DNA of 64,000 bases from Pseudomonadota bacterium (GCA_022563255.1 JADFNS010000005.1:62001-126000); one strand, 5' to 3'. Shown: positions 40,479 through 50,420, numbered from the stretch's first letter. Made by a program: numbers and translations. The notes: a model not told the origin generated them from the letters alone.

Positions 40479-41999
40479 ATGAACCTGCCTGATTTTCAGA
40501 ATATTCGTATCTATCAATCGCTTGGTCGAATCGAAGCCAGATCGCTGGAGGCAACCGATCAGTTGCTGTTGATACTGCCGGCCAAGCCCAGTGCTGCCGA
40601 GTTTCGCAAAATTCCACAGGGCGCCAAGATGCATCGCGTGTGGCGTCAATCTGCCACGGATTCAACACCCGCGTTTATCTCCCGCCTGGGCAACAAAAAG
40701 CAAACTTTGGTCGTCGCAGGCACGCTCCCCAAAGATGCGAGCGCCTTTGAGCAATTGACGCTCGGACGACAACTGGTGGCGGCGGCATGCACTCAGAAAG
40801 CAGGTTGTCTAGGCATCTGCGTCGTGGGCTTCGATGGCGGCCGGCAGGCGGTCATCTGCAACAACATTCTTGCAGCGGCCCTCGCCGCGGCATTCGAGCT
40901 GCCGTCTTACAAAAGCAAATCTTCGCCAGCGAAGATCAAAAGCATCCGGCTCATCGGCGTCGATGGGCGCGTAGATACCGCGAGAACCCAGGCCGAGGCC
41001 TTGGGCAACAATCTCGCTCGCTGGCTTACGACCCAGCCGCCGAACAAGCTCGACGCCGCCCGCTATGCCGATCTGGCCCGCGACCTGGCGAAAGCAAAAG
41101 GCTGGGCGCACAAACGCTTCGGCACCGCGGAACTGGCCAAACTCGGCGCTGGCGCATTTCTCGCCGTGGCGCAGGGCAATGACAATGACAGCGCGAGCAT
41201 CGTCCGGCTGCGCTATCGGCCGGGTACAAAAAATACACGGGCTGACCTGAGCCTGGTTGGCAAGGGCATTATTTTCGATACCGGCGGCACGAACCTGAAG
41301 CCGTTCCTGCCGATGCTCGACATGCATGGCGACATGCAAGGCAGCGCCGTCGCCCTTGGCACGCTGTTGGCGATAACCGAGATGAAGTTGCCGATCGCCG
41401 TCGATTGCTGGCTGGCGATCACGGAAAATCGCACGGGACCCAAGGCCTACAAATCGCAGGACGTCATTACTGCGGCGAACGGCAAGACCATTCAGACTAT
41501 CCACACCGATGCGGAAGGTCGCATGGCGCTTGCGGATGCCCTGGTCCTGGCGAGCCGCGAAAAGCCCGGCATCATCTTCGACTACGCGACATTGACCGGC
41601 ACCTGCGTCAGTGCGATTACCAACCGCTATTCCGGTGTGTTCACCAACCGGGCTGAACTGCATCCGCGACTAAAACGCGTTGGGCAAAATTGTGGCGAAC
41701 GCGTCTGGCCGTTTCCGATCGGCAAGGAATTCATGGAGGCTTTGCGAAGCGATACCGCTGACATCATGCAATGCTCACCAAAAAATGACGGTGACCACAT
41801 TCTGGCGGCCAGTTTTTTGTCTGAATTTGTCGAAAATGATACGCCCTGGGTTCACATGGACCTCAGCGCGGGGGACAATGACGACGGACTTGGCCACATT
41901 GGCTCAAAGTTCACCGGCTTTGGCGTTCGCTACACGATGAGCGTCATCCTCGACGAAAACCTGTTCAAAGAAGACGCTCAAGCGAATGACTCCCCGTGA
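40479..41999 (+). CDS. M17 family leucyl aminopeptidase-like protein
   Basis: A 506-residue protein. The C-terminal catalytic domain has the M17 metal and catalytic blocks: [16 protein letters not shown] (Lys and Asp), [16 protein letters not shown], and [16 protein letters not shown]. The N-terminal domain is divergent. It should release N-terminal amino acids using two metal ions in the cytoplasm; it resembles the PepB-like or short LAP branch rather than canonical PepA. The start at 40479 has AGGGTGAAG upstream. It overlaps rnt as GTGA. Confidence 0.9.
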   Translation: MNLPDFQNIRIYQSLGRIEARSLEATDQLLLILPAKPSAAEFRKIPQGAKMHRVWRQSATDSTPAFISRLGNKKQTLVVAGTLPKDASAFEQLTLGRQLVAAACTQKAGCLGICVVGFDGGRQAVICNNILAAALAAAFELPSYKSKSSPAKIKSIRLIGVDGRVDTARTQAEALGNNLARWLTTQPPNKLDAARYADLARDLAKAKGWAHKRFGTAELAKLGAGAFLAVAQGNDNDSASIVRLRYRPGTKNTRADLSLVGKGIIFDTGGTNLKPFLPMLDMHGDMQGSAVALGTLLAITEMKLPIAVDCWLAITENRTGPKAYKSQDVITAANGKTIQTIHTDAEGRMALADALVLASREKPGIIFDYATLTGTCVSAITNRYSGVFTNRAELHPRLKRVGQNCGERVWPFPIGKEFMEALRSDTADIMQCSPKNDGDHILAASFLSEFVENDTPWVHMDLSAGDNDDGLGHIGSKFTGFGVRYTMSVILDENLFKEDAQANDSP

Positions 42000-42637
42000 A
42001 TGATCAAGTTGTAATGGCAAACCGCTTTCGCGGTTTCCTGCCCGTCGTCGTCGATGTCGAAACGGGCGGATTCAATGCAAAAACCGATGCACTGCTCGAA
42101 ATCGCGGCCGTGTTGCTCAAACTCGACGATGAAGGGTTGCTGCAACGCTGCGAGACCATCCGCTATCACGTCAAACCGTTTGAGGGCGCCAATCTGGAAG
42201 AAGCATCTCTGGCCGTTAACGGTATTGACCCCCACCATCCCTTGCGTCCGGCCATTGACGAACGGGATGCCCTGCAGCGTATTTTTCGCGAAATACGACG
42301 GTCAGTGGGCGAAAATCACTGCAGCCGCGCCATACTGGTCGGCCACAACGCACATTTCGATCTGAGTTTTCTGAATGCGGCAGTTGAGCGCACCTCGATC
42401 AAGCGCAATCCGTTTCACCCGTTCAGCTGCTTCGATACAGCAACAGCATGCGGGATCGCGTTTGGACAGACGGTATTGGCTCGCGCAGCGATTGCCGCGG
42501 GCCTGGGCTGGGATGAAACGCAGGCACACTCGGCGTCCTATGACGCCGAAATAACGGCCGATTTGTTTTGCGAGGTCGTGAACCGGTACCGGGACATCTT
42601 CGAGGAAGCGCGACGACACGCGCCACCGCAACCGTAA
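41996..42637 (+). CDS. rnt: Ribonuclease T
   Basis: A 213-residue DEDDh exonuclease, the usual RNase T length. [20 protein letters not shown] carries the DxE pair, [14 protein letters not shown] the second Asp, and [14 protein letters not shown] the His and last Asp. It trims 3' ends of tRNA and other stable RNA. The GTG at 41996 overlaps the peptidase stop; an ATG 18 bases on is a weaker choice given the family N-terminus. Confidence 0.95.
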   Translation: MNDQVVMANRFRGFLPVVVDVETGGFNAKTDALLEIAAVLLKLDDEGLLQRCETIRYHVKPFEGANLEEASLAVNGIDPHHPLRPAIDERDALQRIFREIRRSVGENHCSRAILVGHNAHFDLSFLNAAVERTSIKRNPFHPFSCFDTATACGIAFGQTVLARAAIAAGLGWDETQAHSASYDAEITADLFCEVVNRYRDIFEEARRHAPPQP

Positions 42638-42756
42638 GAGCGCGCCTTACGCGCATTCGGGCATCCGCCCGCGACAGCCTCGCCGCTTATTGGCGCAATG
42701 GCCGGTGAGATCTGGCCGGGAACCGGATGCTCGATCGAGCGTCGTGCCTAAGGGCG

Positions 42757-43062
42757 CTAAGCATCGAGCAGGGTCTTCAACTCGCCTGACTCGTACATCT
42801 CCATCACAATGTCGCAGCCGCCGATCAACTCGCCTTTGACATAGAGTTGCGGGAACGTCGGCCAGTTTGAATAGACTTTCAGTCCTTCGCGAATCTCTTC
42901 GTCCTCAAAAATATTGATGGTCGAGTAAGGCTTGCCGATGGCATTGAGTGCGGCCACCGTCTGACCCGAAAAACCGCACTGCGGGAAATCCGGAGTGCCC
43001 TTCATATAGAGCAAGATGTCGTGCGATTTAAGCTGTTCTTCGATGCGGCTATTGACGTCCAC
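42757..43062 (-). CDS. grxD: Monothiol glutaredoxin Grx4
   Basis: A 101-residue monothiol glutaredoxin with the CGFS active site (FPQCGFSGQTVAALN), GTPDFPQCG and the glutathione-binding block WPTFPQLYVKGELIGGCDIV. Such proteins bind and transfer 2Fe-2S clusters. The start is GTG (43060-43062) behind AGGAA. The 119 bases between rnt and this gene hold no gene that I can see. Confidence 0.95.
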   Translation of the reverse strand: MDVNSRIEEQLKSHDILLYMKGTPDFPQCGFSGQTVAALNAIGKPYSTINIFEDEEIREGLKVYSNWPTFPQLYVKGELIGGCDIVMEMYESGELKTLLDA

Positions 43063-43128
43063 TTGGGTATTCCTGTGATTCGAGAATTTCGTGATATGGG
43101 GTCTGCTTCGTATTCTACAACAATCTGA

Positions 43129-43269
43129 CTACTGACCCCTGTCGCAGGATTCGTCCTGGTCGCAATTCTGTGCAGCAGCAGGCTCGGGTTTGGGCGCGCT
43201 ACCCCCGATAAGATAGGCCGTACAACCGGTCAGCATCAGCAGGGACAGCAGGCCAACAATGATTCGCAT
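43129..43269 (-). CDS. Small lipoprotein, unknown function
   Basis: A 46-residue protein, MRIIVGLLSLLMLTGC followed by a short Pro/Ala region and an acidic tail with two further cysteines (NCDQDESCDRG). The lipobox is LTGC. An AGGAG ribosome site in front of the ATG at 43267-43269 supports this start and makes the gene credible despite its size. I do not recognise a family. Confidence 0.65.
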   Translation of the reverse strand: MRIIVGLLSLLMLTGCTAYLIGGSAPKPEPAAAQNCDQDESCDRGQ

Positions 43270-43343
43270 GATCGTTTCTCCTGGCAGCCGCAATTGTAGC
43301 GTTATTAGCACGCTGTCGACCGCCCAAATCGTCTATCTGCATC

Positions 43344-43389
43344 AATGAGTTACGAATTATTCTCATTTCGCCCCAGCAATCTTTATAAT
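43344..43389 (+). promoter_or_regulatory. Promoter with a Fur-like inverted repeat
   Basis: TATAAT at 43384-43389 is a perfect -10, and lies 49 bases before the PuuD-like start. Upstream, AATGAG (43344-43349) and CTCATT (43362-43367) form an inverted repeat, and AATTATTCTCATT resembles half of a Fur box. The -35 is poor, which would fit an activator or repressor overlapping it. Weak evidence; the site is shared with the divergent small lipoprotein gene. Confidence 0.3.
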
Positions 43390-43438
43390 ACGCGGCACCC
43401 GAGCATCAAAAAATCATAAAATTCCGGAGAAGCAAACA

Positions 43439-44053
43439 ATGAATCCCTTGAAGAGCGTTGGCGGCACGATCATCGCTGGTGTCGCACTGGCAGCAGTCAT
43501 CCTGTTTTTTCTGCCCGGCGAACACATGGTAGCCGGATCGCAGCTGAAGTCTCTCGTCATCTGGCTACATGTCCTGTCGGGCATCACCTGGATTGGGCTG
43601 CTCTACTACTTTAATTTCATACAAGTGCCGGCGCTTGGCGACGCGCTCAGCGACGAAGGCGGCCCGGGTGGCGCAGGTATCGCGAAGTACATTGCGCCCC
43701 GCGCGCTGTTGTGGTTCCGTTGGGCAGCATTGGCTACCTGGCTGACGGGCGTCACGTTCCTGCATCTTCAGGGGATGCTGCACCAGGCCTTCACGCTCGG
43801 ACTACTGGGCGACACACCCAACGTATATGCGACGACGATCGGTATTGGCGCCTGGCTGGGCACGATCATGCTGTTCAATGTCTGGGTCCTGATCTGGCCA
43901 AATCAGAAAAAAGTACTCGGCATGGTCGAAGCCACAACCGACGAAGTCGCGACAGCAAAGAAAATTGCGTTCATGGCCTCACGCTCAAACACGCTGATGT
44001 CCATTCCGATGATCATGAGCATGATCGGACCCGGCCATGGCTGGTTGATGTAA
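43439..44053 (+). CDS. PuuD-like urate hydroxylase-family membrane protein
   Basis: A 204-residue membrane protein with about five hydrophobic segments. WLHVLSGITWIGLLYYFNF, APRALLWFRWAALATWLTG and IGIGAWLGTIMLFNVWVLIWP match the membrane part of PuuD/DUF989 proteins. Full PuuD urate oxidases carry a C-terminal cytochrome c domain, which is missing here, and no purine-degradation genes are nearby, so urate oxidation is unproven. A GGAG ribosome site precedes the ATG. Confidence 0.75.
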   Translation: MNPLKSVGGTIIAGVALAAVILFFLPGEHMVAGSQLKSLVIWLHVLSGITWIGLLYYFNFIQVPALGDALSDEGGPGGAGIAKYIAPRALLWFRWAALATWLTGVTFLHLQGMLHQAFTLGLLGDTPNVYATTIGIGAWLGTIMLFNVWVLIWPNQKKVLGMVEATTDEVATAKKIAFMASRSNTLMSIPMIMSMIGPGHGWLM

Positions 44054-44122
44054 GTACAATTTGCCGTACTTGCGGATACGGTTGCTGCGGCGTTCGCCGC
44101 TGGCGATGCTGTTCAGAATTGA

Positions 44123-46801
44123 CTAGGCAATGGCGTGCCTGACGCTCTTCGGCTCCGATACTCCGTAACCCTGGGCATAGTCGACGCCCATGCCGCGGAG
44201 CATCGTGATGATCTCCTCATTCTCGGCAAATTCCGCAATGGTTTTCTTGCCTGTCAGGTGGCCGATTTCGTTAATAGACCGAACCATTTCGCGATCGATG
44301 GGATCGTGCAGGATTTCCTTGACGAAGCTGCCGTCAATTTTTAGAAAGTCGACGGGGAAATGCTTGAGATAGCCGAACGATGACAGTCCCGTACCAAAGT
44401 CATCCAGCGCAAATTTGCACCCAAGTTCCTTCAGCGCATTGATGAAGCGGTTCGCCTGCGCGTAGCTCGCAATCGCCGCGGTCTCGGTTATCTCGAAGCA
44501 TATTTTTGACGCATCGAGTCCGCTCATCCGGAACTGATCCACGACGAACGGCAGGAATTTCTCGTCACCCAGGCTCTGACCCGACAAATTGATCGAACAA
44601 AGCGTCAGGCGCTCGCGCTCGTCCGCCTCTGATACCAGCCAACGAAACGCGCTGCGTATCACCCAACGATCAATTTCGGGCGTGATTCCATAACGCTCCG
44701 CCGCCTCAATAAAAAGTCCCGGCGAAATAATGCCGCCGTTCTCGTCACGCATGCGCAACAAAATCTCGTAATGAGCGCCCTCTTCTTCGACCTGCAGCGG
44801 CATGATGGTCTGCCGGTACAGCTCGAAACGATCCTCTTCGAGCGCGTTGTTGATGCGCGCGGCCCACTGCATTTCGCGACGCCGGCGCATAAGGTCGATA
44901 TCGTTTTCCTGAAAACTGTGAATACGATTGCGACCCGCCTCTTTGGCTGCAGAACAGGCGCTGTCCGCAGCGCTTAACAACCCGGCAACATTTTCGCTCT
45001 CGGCCGTGATCGGAACGACACCGATACTCACGCCAAGACGGAAATTGCGCCCTTCCCAAATGAACTTGTACTCGCTGATCGCCAAGCGCAGCGTTTCCGC
45101 AGTATTCATGGCTTCATCCAGGCTGCAACTCTCCAGCAGTACGCCAAACTCGTCACCTCCGAGGCGCGCCAGCGTGTCGCGCCAGCGAATCTTTGACTTC
45201 AGCAACGCACCCAGCTGGCCGAGAAGTGCATCGCCCGCACTGTGACCGCAGGAATCGTTCACTATCTTGAACTGATCAAGATCGAGGTACAGTAATGCGT
45301 AACGGGTTTCCTTGGCTCGCGCGCTTTTGAGCGCACGCTCCAGGCGATTTTCCAGTTCGCGACGATTCACCAATCCTGTCAAAATGTCGTGACTGGCGTG
45401 GTAACTCAGACGACGATGCAGCTCGCGAGATTCGCTGACATCATGGAAAACAAGTACGCCGCCGGTCACAATGCCTTTGCCGTCACGAATCGGTGACGCC
45501 GTACTTTCGATGTAAAGTTCATTGCCATCGCGACGAATCAGCAATGTCGGACGTACCGATTTGATCGCTCGATCACGACGAATGGAAACTGCCAACGGAT
45601 TTTCGAGTGGCTCGCAAGTCTCCTCGTGGAAGCCACGGAATATTTCGTCGACAGGACGCCCGCTCGCATCATCGACTTTCCAGCCCGTCAGTTCCTCCGC
45701 AACCGGGTTCACGTACTCAACGATGCAATTCGCATCGGTTGTGATCACGCCGTCACCAATCGACTGCAGCGTAATTTGCGCGCTTTCCTTCTCTCGAAAC
45801 AGCGCGTCTTCGTATATTTTACGCTCGGTGATATCGACTTCGGCGCCCAGCAGTCGCAACAATCGGCCATTGTCGTCCAGTACCGACTTCGCACGACTTT
45901 GCATCCAGCGCCATTCTCCGTTTTGATGCTTCATGCGGTGCACGGACTCGAAAAATTCCGTCTTGCCTTCAAGATGCTCACGCATCAGTGACTGTACTCG
46001 CGCCATGTCATCGGGATGCACCAGCTTGTACCAGTCCAGCGTCACGTCTTCTTCATCGGCGTCATAACCGAGCATGACCTTCCAGCGGCGCGATAGACTG
46101 ATACGTTTGGTGTCCCCGTTGAAATCCCAGATGCCGTCGTTCGCGGTCATCGCGACCAGCAAATTTCGCTCGCGTAGCTCAAGGAGAACATTCTTGTCGT
46201 GAACGCGTTCGAGTCCTGCCGCCAGCGACGAACCAAACAATTTTATCAGGAGATGCAGATTTGCATCCCAGCTTTCGACCGCGCGTTCATTCGCAACGCC
46301 AAGGAACCCGGCGACCTCGCTGTTCACGGAGATGCCGATGATTAACATGGCACCAATGTGGATTTCGTTAAGGCGTCCGAACTCCTCGCGGGTCGACTTC
46401 GAACCTTTGACCGTGTCCGCGACTTCGATAACCCGCAAACGACCCAGACGCCCGCTGAGCCACGGCCAATCTTCGAGTTTTTCGTTCTGCAGAAGTTCCG
46501 GCTTGCAGCGCGCAAAGCCGGTGCGCGACGACAACACGGTTTCGATCTGGCTGCCGTCCTCGCTGATCAATGCGATAAACGCAGAATCGACGCCCATTGC
46601 GTCGGGCAGATCTTCGATTATCGACTGTAACTGGTCGAGGTAAGTGTGCGTATCGAGATGCTGCATGCCAACTGCAATTTTGGTCTGCAAGGCATCAACG
46701 GCACCCCGCGTTCGCTCTCCCGCGCGTGGCCTGCGGTGTCGAATTTCCGGTGAAGATGCGCTGTCGGACGGATTCGTCATGTCAGCGAAACATTCTGACA
46801 C
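44123..46801 (-). CDS. GAF-PAS-PAS-GGDEF-EAL cyclic di-GMP protein
   Basis: An 892-residue soluble regulator. A GAF-like domain (about 40-195) is followed by two PAS/PAC units (about 210-330 and 335-450). Next is a diguanylate cyclase domain with intact ARLGGDEFGVLLE and an upstream RWRD inhibitory site. Last is an EAL domain with EILLRM in place of EALLRW, DDFGTGLSSFGYL and LKIDGSFV, and ETAAI. Both catalytic domains look usable. No membrane segment is seen, so it should sense an intracellular or redox/ligand cue. The start is uncertain (46801 or 46780); neither has a clear ribosome site. Confidence 0.92.
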   Translation of the reverse strand: MSECFADMTNPSDSASSPEIRHRRPRAGERTRGAVDALQTKIAVGMQHLDTHTYLDQLQSIIEDLPDAMGVDSAFIALISEDGSQIETVLSSRTGFARCKPELLQNEKLEDWPWLSGRLGRLRVIEVADTVKGSKSTREEFGRLNEIHIGAMLIIGISVNSEVAGFLGVANERAVESWDANLHLLIKLFGSSLAAGLERVHDKNVLLELRERNLLVAMTANDGIWDFNGDTKRISLSRRWKVMLGYDADEEDVTLDWYKLVHPDDMARVQSLMREHLEGKTEFFESVHRMKHQNGEWRWMQSRAKSVLDDNGRLLRLLGAEVDITERKIYEDALFREKESAQITLQSIGDGVITTDANCIVEYVNPVAEELTGWKVDDASGRPVDEIFRGFHEETCEPLENPLAVSIRRDRAIKSVRPTLLIRRDGNELYIESTASPIRDGKGIVTGGVLVFHDVSESRELHRRLSYHASHDILTGLVNRRELENRLERALKSARAKETRYALLYLDLDQFKIVNDSCGHSAGDALLGQLGALLKSKIRWRDTLARLGGDEFGVLLESCSLDEAMNTAETLRLAISEYKFIWEGRNFRLGVSIGVVPITAESENVAGLLSAADSACSAAKEAGRNRIHSFQENDIDLMRRRREMQWAARINNALEEDRFELYRQTIMPLQVEEEGAHYEILLRMRDENGGIISPGLFIEAAERYGITPEIDRWVIRSAFRWLVSEADERERLTLCSINLSGQSLGDEKFLPFVVDQFRMSGLDASKICFEITETAAIASYAQANRFINALKELGCKFALDDFGTGLSSFGYLKHFPVDFLKIDGSFVKEILHDPIDREMVRSINEIGHLTGKKTIAEFAENEEIITMLRGMGVDYAQGYGVSEPKSVRHAIA

Positions 46802-46889
46802 GATAGGGAAGGATTACAAGCTAAGTATCTGTATTTTTTACCTAATATTGTCAAATCCAGCAACCGGATACGGGCTGACAGGGCGTCTT

Positions 46890-47699
46890 TTACCACCGCA
46901 GCGGTGTGCTCACCCCGTCCAGCCGCCAGGCATTCGTCTCGGCCAGGACCTGCAGTTTCCAGATGCGGTCGCCGGTGTCGGGATGCGTCGAAAAATAGGC
47001 GATAAAACCCGACATCGAGTCGTCTCGGATCCCCCAACGCTCGAACAAACGCCAGGCCTCACTGACGTGGCCGTACTCGGCGTTCACGATGGCCAACCCG
47101 AACGCGTCGGCCTTCGATTCCTGCTTCCGACTGAAGCCGCGCAATGTCAAATCCGCAGCCTTGATTCCGATGCCGGCAACGTCGCTGCCCATAACGGCGG
47201 TGAAAAACAGCGACAACGCAACAACGCGACCCAGGGCGCGAAGCTGATCTCGATTCCGGAAGTGACCCAGCTCGTGGCCAAGTACAAAAGCGAGTTCGTT
47301 TTCAGACTCAACCTGATCTAACAGCCCCTGTGTCACAACGATCAGGCCACCAGGCAATGCCATGGCATTGGCAAGCTCAGAATCCTCAATGACGACGCGG
47401 AAATTGTAAGGCGTGTCCAGCCAGTGCACGACCAGCCGATTAACCAGCGCCTGCGTTGCCTCCAGGCGCTCGTCCTCGGTAGACACCGTGATCAGATCCT
47501 CAGGCATCCAACTGGCAAATATCGCGGCTTCCTTCTCGGCTGATACGAAATACAGCGACACTTCAACCAGGAAAATCAGCACCAGCGCGATGCCGACAAA
47601 AATCGCCGTTAGTCCAACAATCAAAACTCCGGCTTCGGCCAGCGGGTGCGTCTCGCTAACATTGATGCCCTCGCGCGGCTGCCTGGCGACGAACCTCAT
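46890..47699 (-). CDS. M48 family metallopeptidase
   Basis: A 269-residue protein with one N-terminal membrane anchor (about residues 24-50) and a zinc protease domain: FVLGHELGHFRNRDQLRALG with HExxH, and the third ligand region SRKQESKADAFGLAIV. STHPDTGDRI is typical of Ste24/HtpX-like M48 proteins. The active site probably faces the periplasm. Its start overlaps the upstream YbjQ-type gene by 4 bases, so it forms an operon with the two YbjQ genes. Confidence 0.9.
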   Translation of the reverse strand: MRFVARQPREGINVSETHPLAEAGVLIVGLTAIFVGIALVLIFLVEVSLYFVSAEKEAAIFASWMPEDLITVSTEDERLEATQALVNRLVVHWLDTPYNFRVVIEDSELANAMALPGGLIVVTQGLLDQVESENELAFVLGHELGHFRNRDQLRALGRVVALSLFFTAVMGSDVAGIGIKAADLTLRGFSRKQESKADAFGLAIVNAEYGHVSEAWRLFERWGIRDDSMSGFIAYFSTHPDTGDRIWKLQVLAETNAWRLDGVSTPLRW

Positions 47700-48199
47700 C
47701 GCGAACTGGCAAACCTGCTCGCAAACTTGACCGCAGTACCGAAAGCAAGCATCTCGACACCCGCAATGCCTGTGCCATTGCGTGTCGCGTTTGCGAGTCG
47801 CGAGGTCTCAAGGCGCACATTGAATATGGCGTCATATCCCTGTGAACGCGCCGACGCGATCATGCGCAACATCGCCTCGCGACGTGCGCGATCAAGCAGT
47901 GGCTCATAGGTCTTGATGCGACCACCGACCAAACCTTTGAGGCCGGCGATGACGCGTTTAAAATAGTCGAGGGAAATGACGATACTGCCCGTAACCATAT
48001 CTGACGAACTGACGTTCCAGTCATCGGGCATCGTATTAAACGAGACCACCGGAAACCCCAGCGCATCGGCCTCACGTCGCCGAATGCTCCTGAAGTGCTT
48101 TTTTTCTATGTAACTGCCTATGAAATACGCGACCATCAACAGGACGAGTGGCAGACCGATGTTAAAGAACAGGTCCAATATTCCAATATAGTCGTCCAT
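47696..48199 (-). CDS. Membrane-anchored YbjQ-domain protein
   Basis: A 167-residue protein. One N-terminal membrane segment (LDLFFNIGLPLVLLMVAYFI) is followed by a YbjQ/UPF0145-type domain: GSIVISLDYFKRVIAGLKGLVGG (in parts), YEPLLDRARREAMLRM, YDAIFNVRLETS and GVEMLAFGTAVKF. The frame extends upstream, but the ATG at 48197-48199, just after the stop of the first YbjQ gene, is the sensible start. Function of the domain is unclear; it was once proposed to bind heavy metals. Confidence 0.8.
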   Translation of the reverse strand: MDDYIGILDLFFNIGLPLVLLMVAYFIGSYIEKKHFRSIRRREADALGFPVVSFNTMPDDWNVSSSDMVTGSIVISLDYFKRVIAGLKGLVGGRIKTYEPLLDRARREAMLRMIASARSQGYDAIFNVRLETSRLANATRNGTGIAGVEMLAFGTAVKFASRFASSR

Positions 48200-48200
48200 G

Positions 48201-48539
48201 TCATTCGACTCTGACGGCCGTACCGTACGCGAACAGCTCGGCCGCGCCTTGAGCGATTGAACTCGTGGCGAATCGAATATTGACGACCGCATTCGCGCCC
48301 ATCGATTTTGCCTGTTCGACCATGCGATCGGTTGCCTCTTGGCGGGAGTCCTGCAACAACTCGGTGTAGCCCTTGAGCTCCCCGCCGACAATATTTTTGA
48401 GGCCGGCCATGATGTCCCGGCCGATGTGTTTCGCGCGCACGGTATTGCCCGTGACAACGCCGTAGAATTCGACGATCGTACGACCGGGAATGGTCTCGGT
48501 GTTGCTAATGATCACTGCAGAAGTGTTGTCGGCGCTCAT
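48201..48539 (-). CDS. YbjQ family protein
   Basis: A 112-residue protein of the YbjQ/UPF0145 family (PF01906): IIVEFYGVVTGN-like TIVEFYGVVTGNTVRAKHIG, IVGGELKGYTELLQDSRQEA, MGANAVVNIRFATSSIAQGAAELFAYGTAV (in parts). These are pentameric soluble proteins of unknown role. It heads a three-gene operon with a membrane-anchored second YbjQ domain and an M48 peptidase. Confidence 0.88.
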   Translation of the reverse strand: MSADNTSAVIISNTETIPGRTIVEFYGVVTGNTVRAKHIGRDIMAGLKNIVGGELKGYTELLQDSRQEATDRMVEQAKSMGANAVVNIRFATSSIAQGAAELFAYGTAVRVE

Positions 48540-48611
48540 TGGATATCCTCATGCCGGGAGTGGAATTGCGGTTCATAATAGCACCGGCAATCAATGCCAA
48601 GGAGGAATCGG

Positions 48612-49364
48612 GTGGACCCTGGTTTAATCAATACGTGGCTGATCGCAGCCGTCTTGCTCGCCATATCGTTAGGCGCATTGTTCAAGGGAATGACCGGAAT
48701 TGGGCTACCCATATTCGCCGTGCCCGCTATCGCGATGATCACCTCGGTCGAGGAAGCCGTCATCCTGATGATTATTCCAGGATTGGCGGCGAACATGTGG
48801 TTGGTCGCCAGACATCGTCGCTTTTTCTCACTGCTTCGCGAGCACTACCGATTCCTGCTTGCGGGATTCATTGGCGGAATCCTCGGCACCGTATTTCTCG
48901 CGCGCGTCGATGATCGTTGGCTGAAACTTTTACTGGCCGGCTGGCTTGCGCTTTACCTGATCCAGTACGTTCTGGGAGACCTGTTTCGACAGCTGTTCCG
49001 GTCTCGCGGCAAGGCCGCCATAGTTTTCGGACTGACAGCAGGTACGCTACAGGGTGCAACCGGCATGTCTGCACATGTGGTCGCGCCGTATTTTCATGAC
49101 CGCAACATCAGCCCCGAAGGCTATGCGCTGCTCGTTACGTCCGCGTTCCTGATATTTTCCGTTGCTCAGTTCAGTACGTCCGTTGCTACGGGTTTGTTTA
49201 CCCCGGAACGACTGCTGGTCAGCGCGATCGCGTTGCTTCCAACCTTGTTTTTTACCCGAGTTGGCATATCCATGGGCGGAATGATTTCCGCCACCACCTT
49301 CAACCGTATTTTGCTGGCAACATTCGTCGCGATGGAAGTGAAACTGCTTGCCGACGTCCTGTGA
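48612..49364 (+). CDS. TauE/SafE family sulphite exporter-like protein
   Basis: A 250-residue protein with about eight membrane segments in two repeats (ISLGALFKGMTGIGLPIFAV at the start; GLTAGTLQGATGMSAHVVAP in the second half). The repeat motif G-x-x-x-G-x-G-G/P fits the TauE/SafE family of sulphur-compound or organic anion exporters. The GTG at 48612 has a perfect AGGAGG 7 bases upstream, so I prefer it over the ATG at 48594, which would overlap that site. Confidence 0.85.
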   Translation: MDPGLINTWLIAAVLLAISLGALFKGMTGIGLPIFAVPAIAMITSVEEAVILMIIPGLAANMWLVARHRRFFSLLREHYRFLLAGFIGGILGTVFLARVDDRWLKLLLAGWLALYLIQYVLGDLFRQLFRSRGKAAIVFGLTAGTLQGATGMSAHVVAPYFHDRNISPEGYALLVTSAFLIFSVAQFSTSVATGLFTPERLLVSAIALLPTLFFTRVGISMGGMISATTFNRILLATFVAMEVKLLADVL

Positions 49365-49422
49365 CGACTTTTGTTATTGTGCAATTTATCGTGAAGCGGG
49401 ATCGGCAGGGGGCCAGGAAAGA

Positions 49423-50388
49423 ATGACCAGCGCATTGATCGAGCCGCCGGGGACAACGGCCGATACTTTTCTCGGTTTTCCGTTCGTGGCGGATCTCGAC
49501 AATCTTGACGCGGACATTGCCATTCTGGGCATTCCTTATGGCATGCCTTACGAAGCGTCTGCCGAAGCAAACGACCAGAGCAAGGCGCCGAACGCCATTC
49601 GACAGTCACCCGACGAATCTTTTATAGCCTATACCCGAAACCACTTCGACTGGGACCTCGGCGGATATCTCCTCGATGGGCGTGACGTCAAGATCGTCGA
49701 CTGCGGTAACGTCACAGCGGACCAAACCGATCACAAGGAGCACTACCGCCGCGCAGAGCAAGCCGCGCGAAAAATCTTCTCTGCCAATACTGTCTTGATT
49801 ACATTGGGCGGCGATCACGGCGTCCCGATTCCAGTCATGCGTGCACTCGAGGTCTTCGGCGTCCCGATCACGCTCGTGCATGTCGATGCGCATCTGGACT
49901 GGCGCCACGAAGTCAATGGTGAAACCGAGGGTTACTCAAGCCCAATCAGGCGAGCCGCGGAGATGCCCTGGATAAAGGAGATTGTACAGATCGGCATGCG
50001 CGGTATTGGCAGCGCGCGTGCTGGCGAAGTGGAAGACGCACTCGAGTACGGGGCCCAAATAATCGACGCTTACGAGATGCACGATATCGGCATGGCAGAG
50101 GTTCTAAACCGCATTCCGGACGGTGGCCCTTATTACCTTACTATCGATGCGGACGGCCTCGACCCGACCATCATGCCGGCAGTCATTGCTCAAACTCCGG
50201 GCGGCCTCGACTGGCTGCAAATACGAGCATTGGTCCACGGTCTGATCAACAAGGGCCGCGTGCTCGGCATGGATTTGGTCGAAATTGCGCCATCCTACGA
50301 CGTTGGTAACATCACGATGATCGATGCCGAACGGTTGATTTGCAATTTCATTGGTGCCTCAGTTCGGGCTGGATATTACGAAGGATAA
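49423..50388 (+). CDS. Ureohydrolase (agmatinase/arginase family)
   Basis: A 321-residue protein. The binuclear manganese site is visible: LGGDHGVPIPV (His), VHVDAHLDW (Asp-x-His-x-Asp) and TIDADGLDPTIMPAV (Asp-x-Asp). Such enzymes hydrolyse guanidino compounds to urea, e.g. agmatine to putrescine. Substrate residues are not decisive, so agmatinase, guanidinobutyrase and others are possible. The ATG at 49423 follows AGGAAAG. No other polyamine gene is adjacent. Confidence 0.88.
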   Translation: MTSALIEPPGTTADTFLGFPFVADLDNLDADIAILGIPYGMPYEASAEANDQSKAPNAIRQSPDESFIAYTRNHFDWDLGGYLLDGRDVKIVDCGNVTADQTDHKEHYRRAEQAARKIFSANTVLITLGGDHGVPIPVMRALEVFGVPITLVHVDAHLDWRHEVNGETEGYSSPIRRAAEMPWIKEIVQIGMRGIGSARAGEVEDALEYGAQIIDAYEMHDIGMAEVLNRIPDGGPYYLTIDADGLDPTIMPAVIAQTPGGLDWLQIRALVHGLINKGRVLGMDLVEIAPSYDVGNITMIDAERLICNFIGASVRAGYYEG

Positions 50389-50420
50389 AGACGATCTCAA
50401 TCCTGCGCCACTGGCTGACG

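Noticed and set aside
42638-42756. GC-rich gap with small palindromes after rnt
   Set aside because: Short stems such as GCGCGCCTTACGCGC have no T run and do not fold as tRNA or a known RNA; no feature can be supported.
43129-43269. Small lipoprotein as precursor for the MNIO enzyme
   Set aside because: It has only two cysteines after the lipobox, a lipoprotein rather than plain signal peptide, and lies 12 kb away; nothing links it to the MNIO genes.
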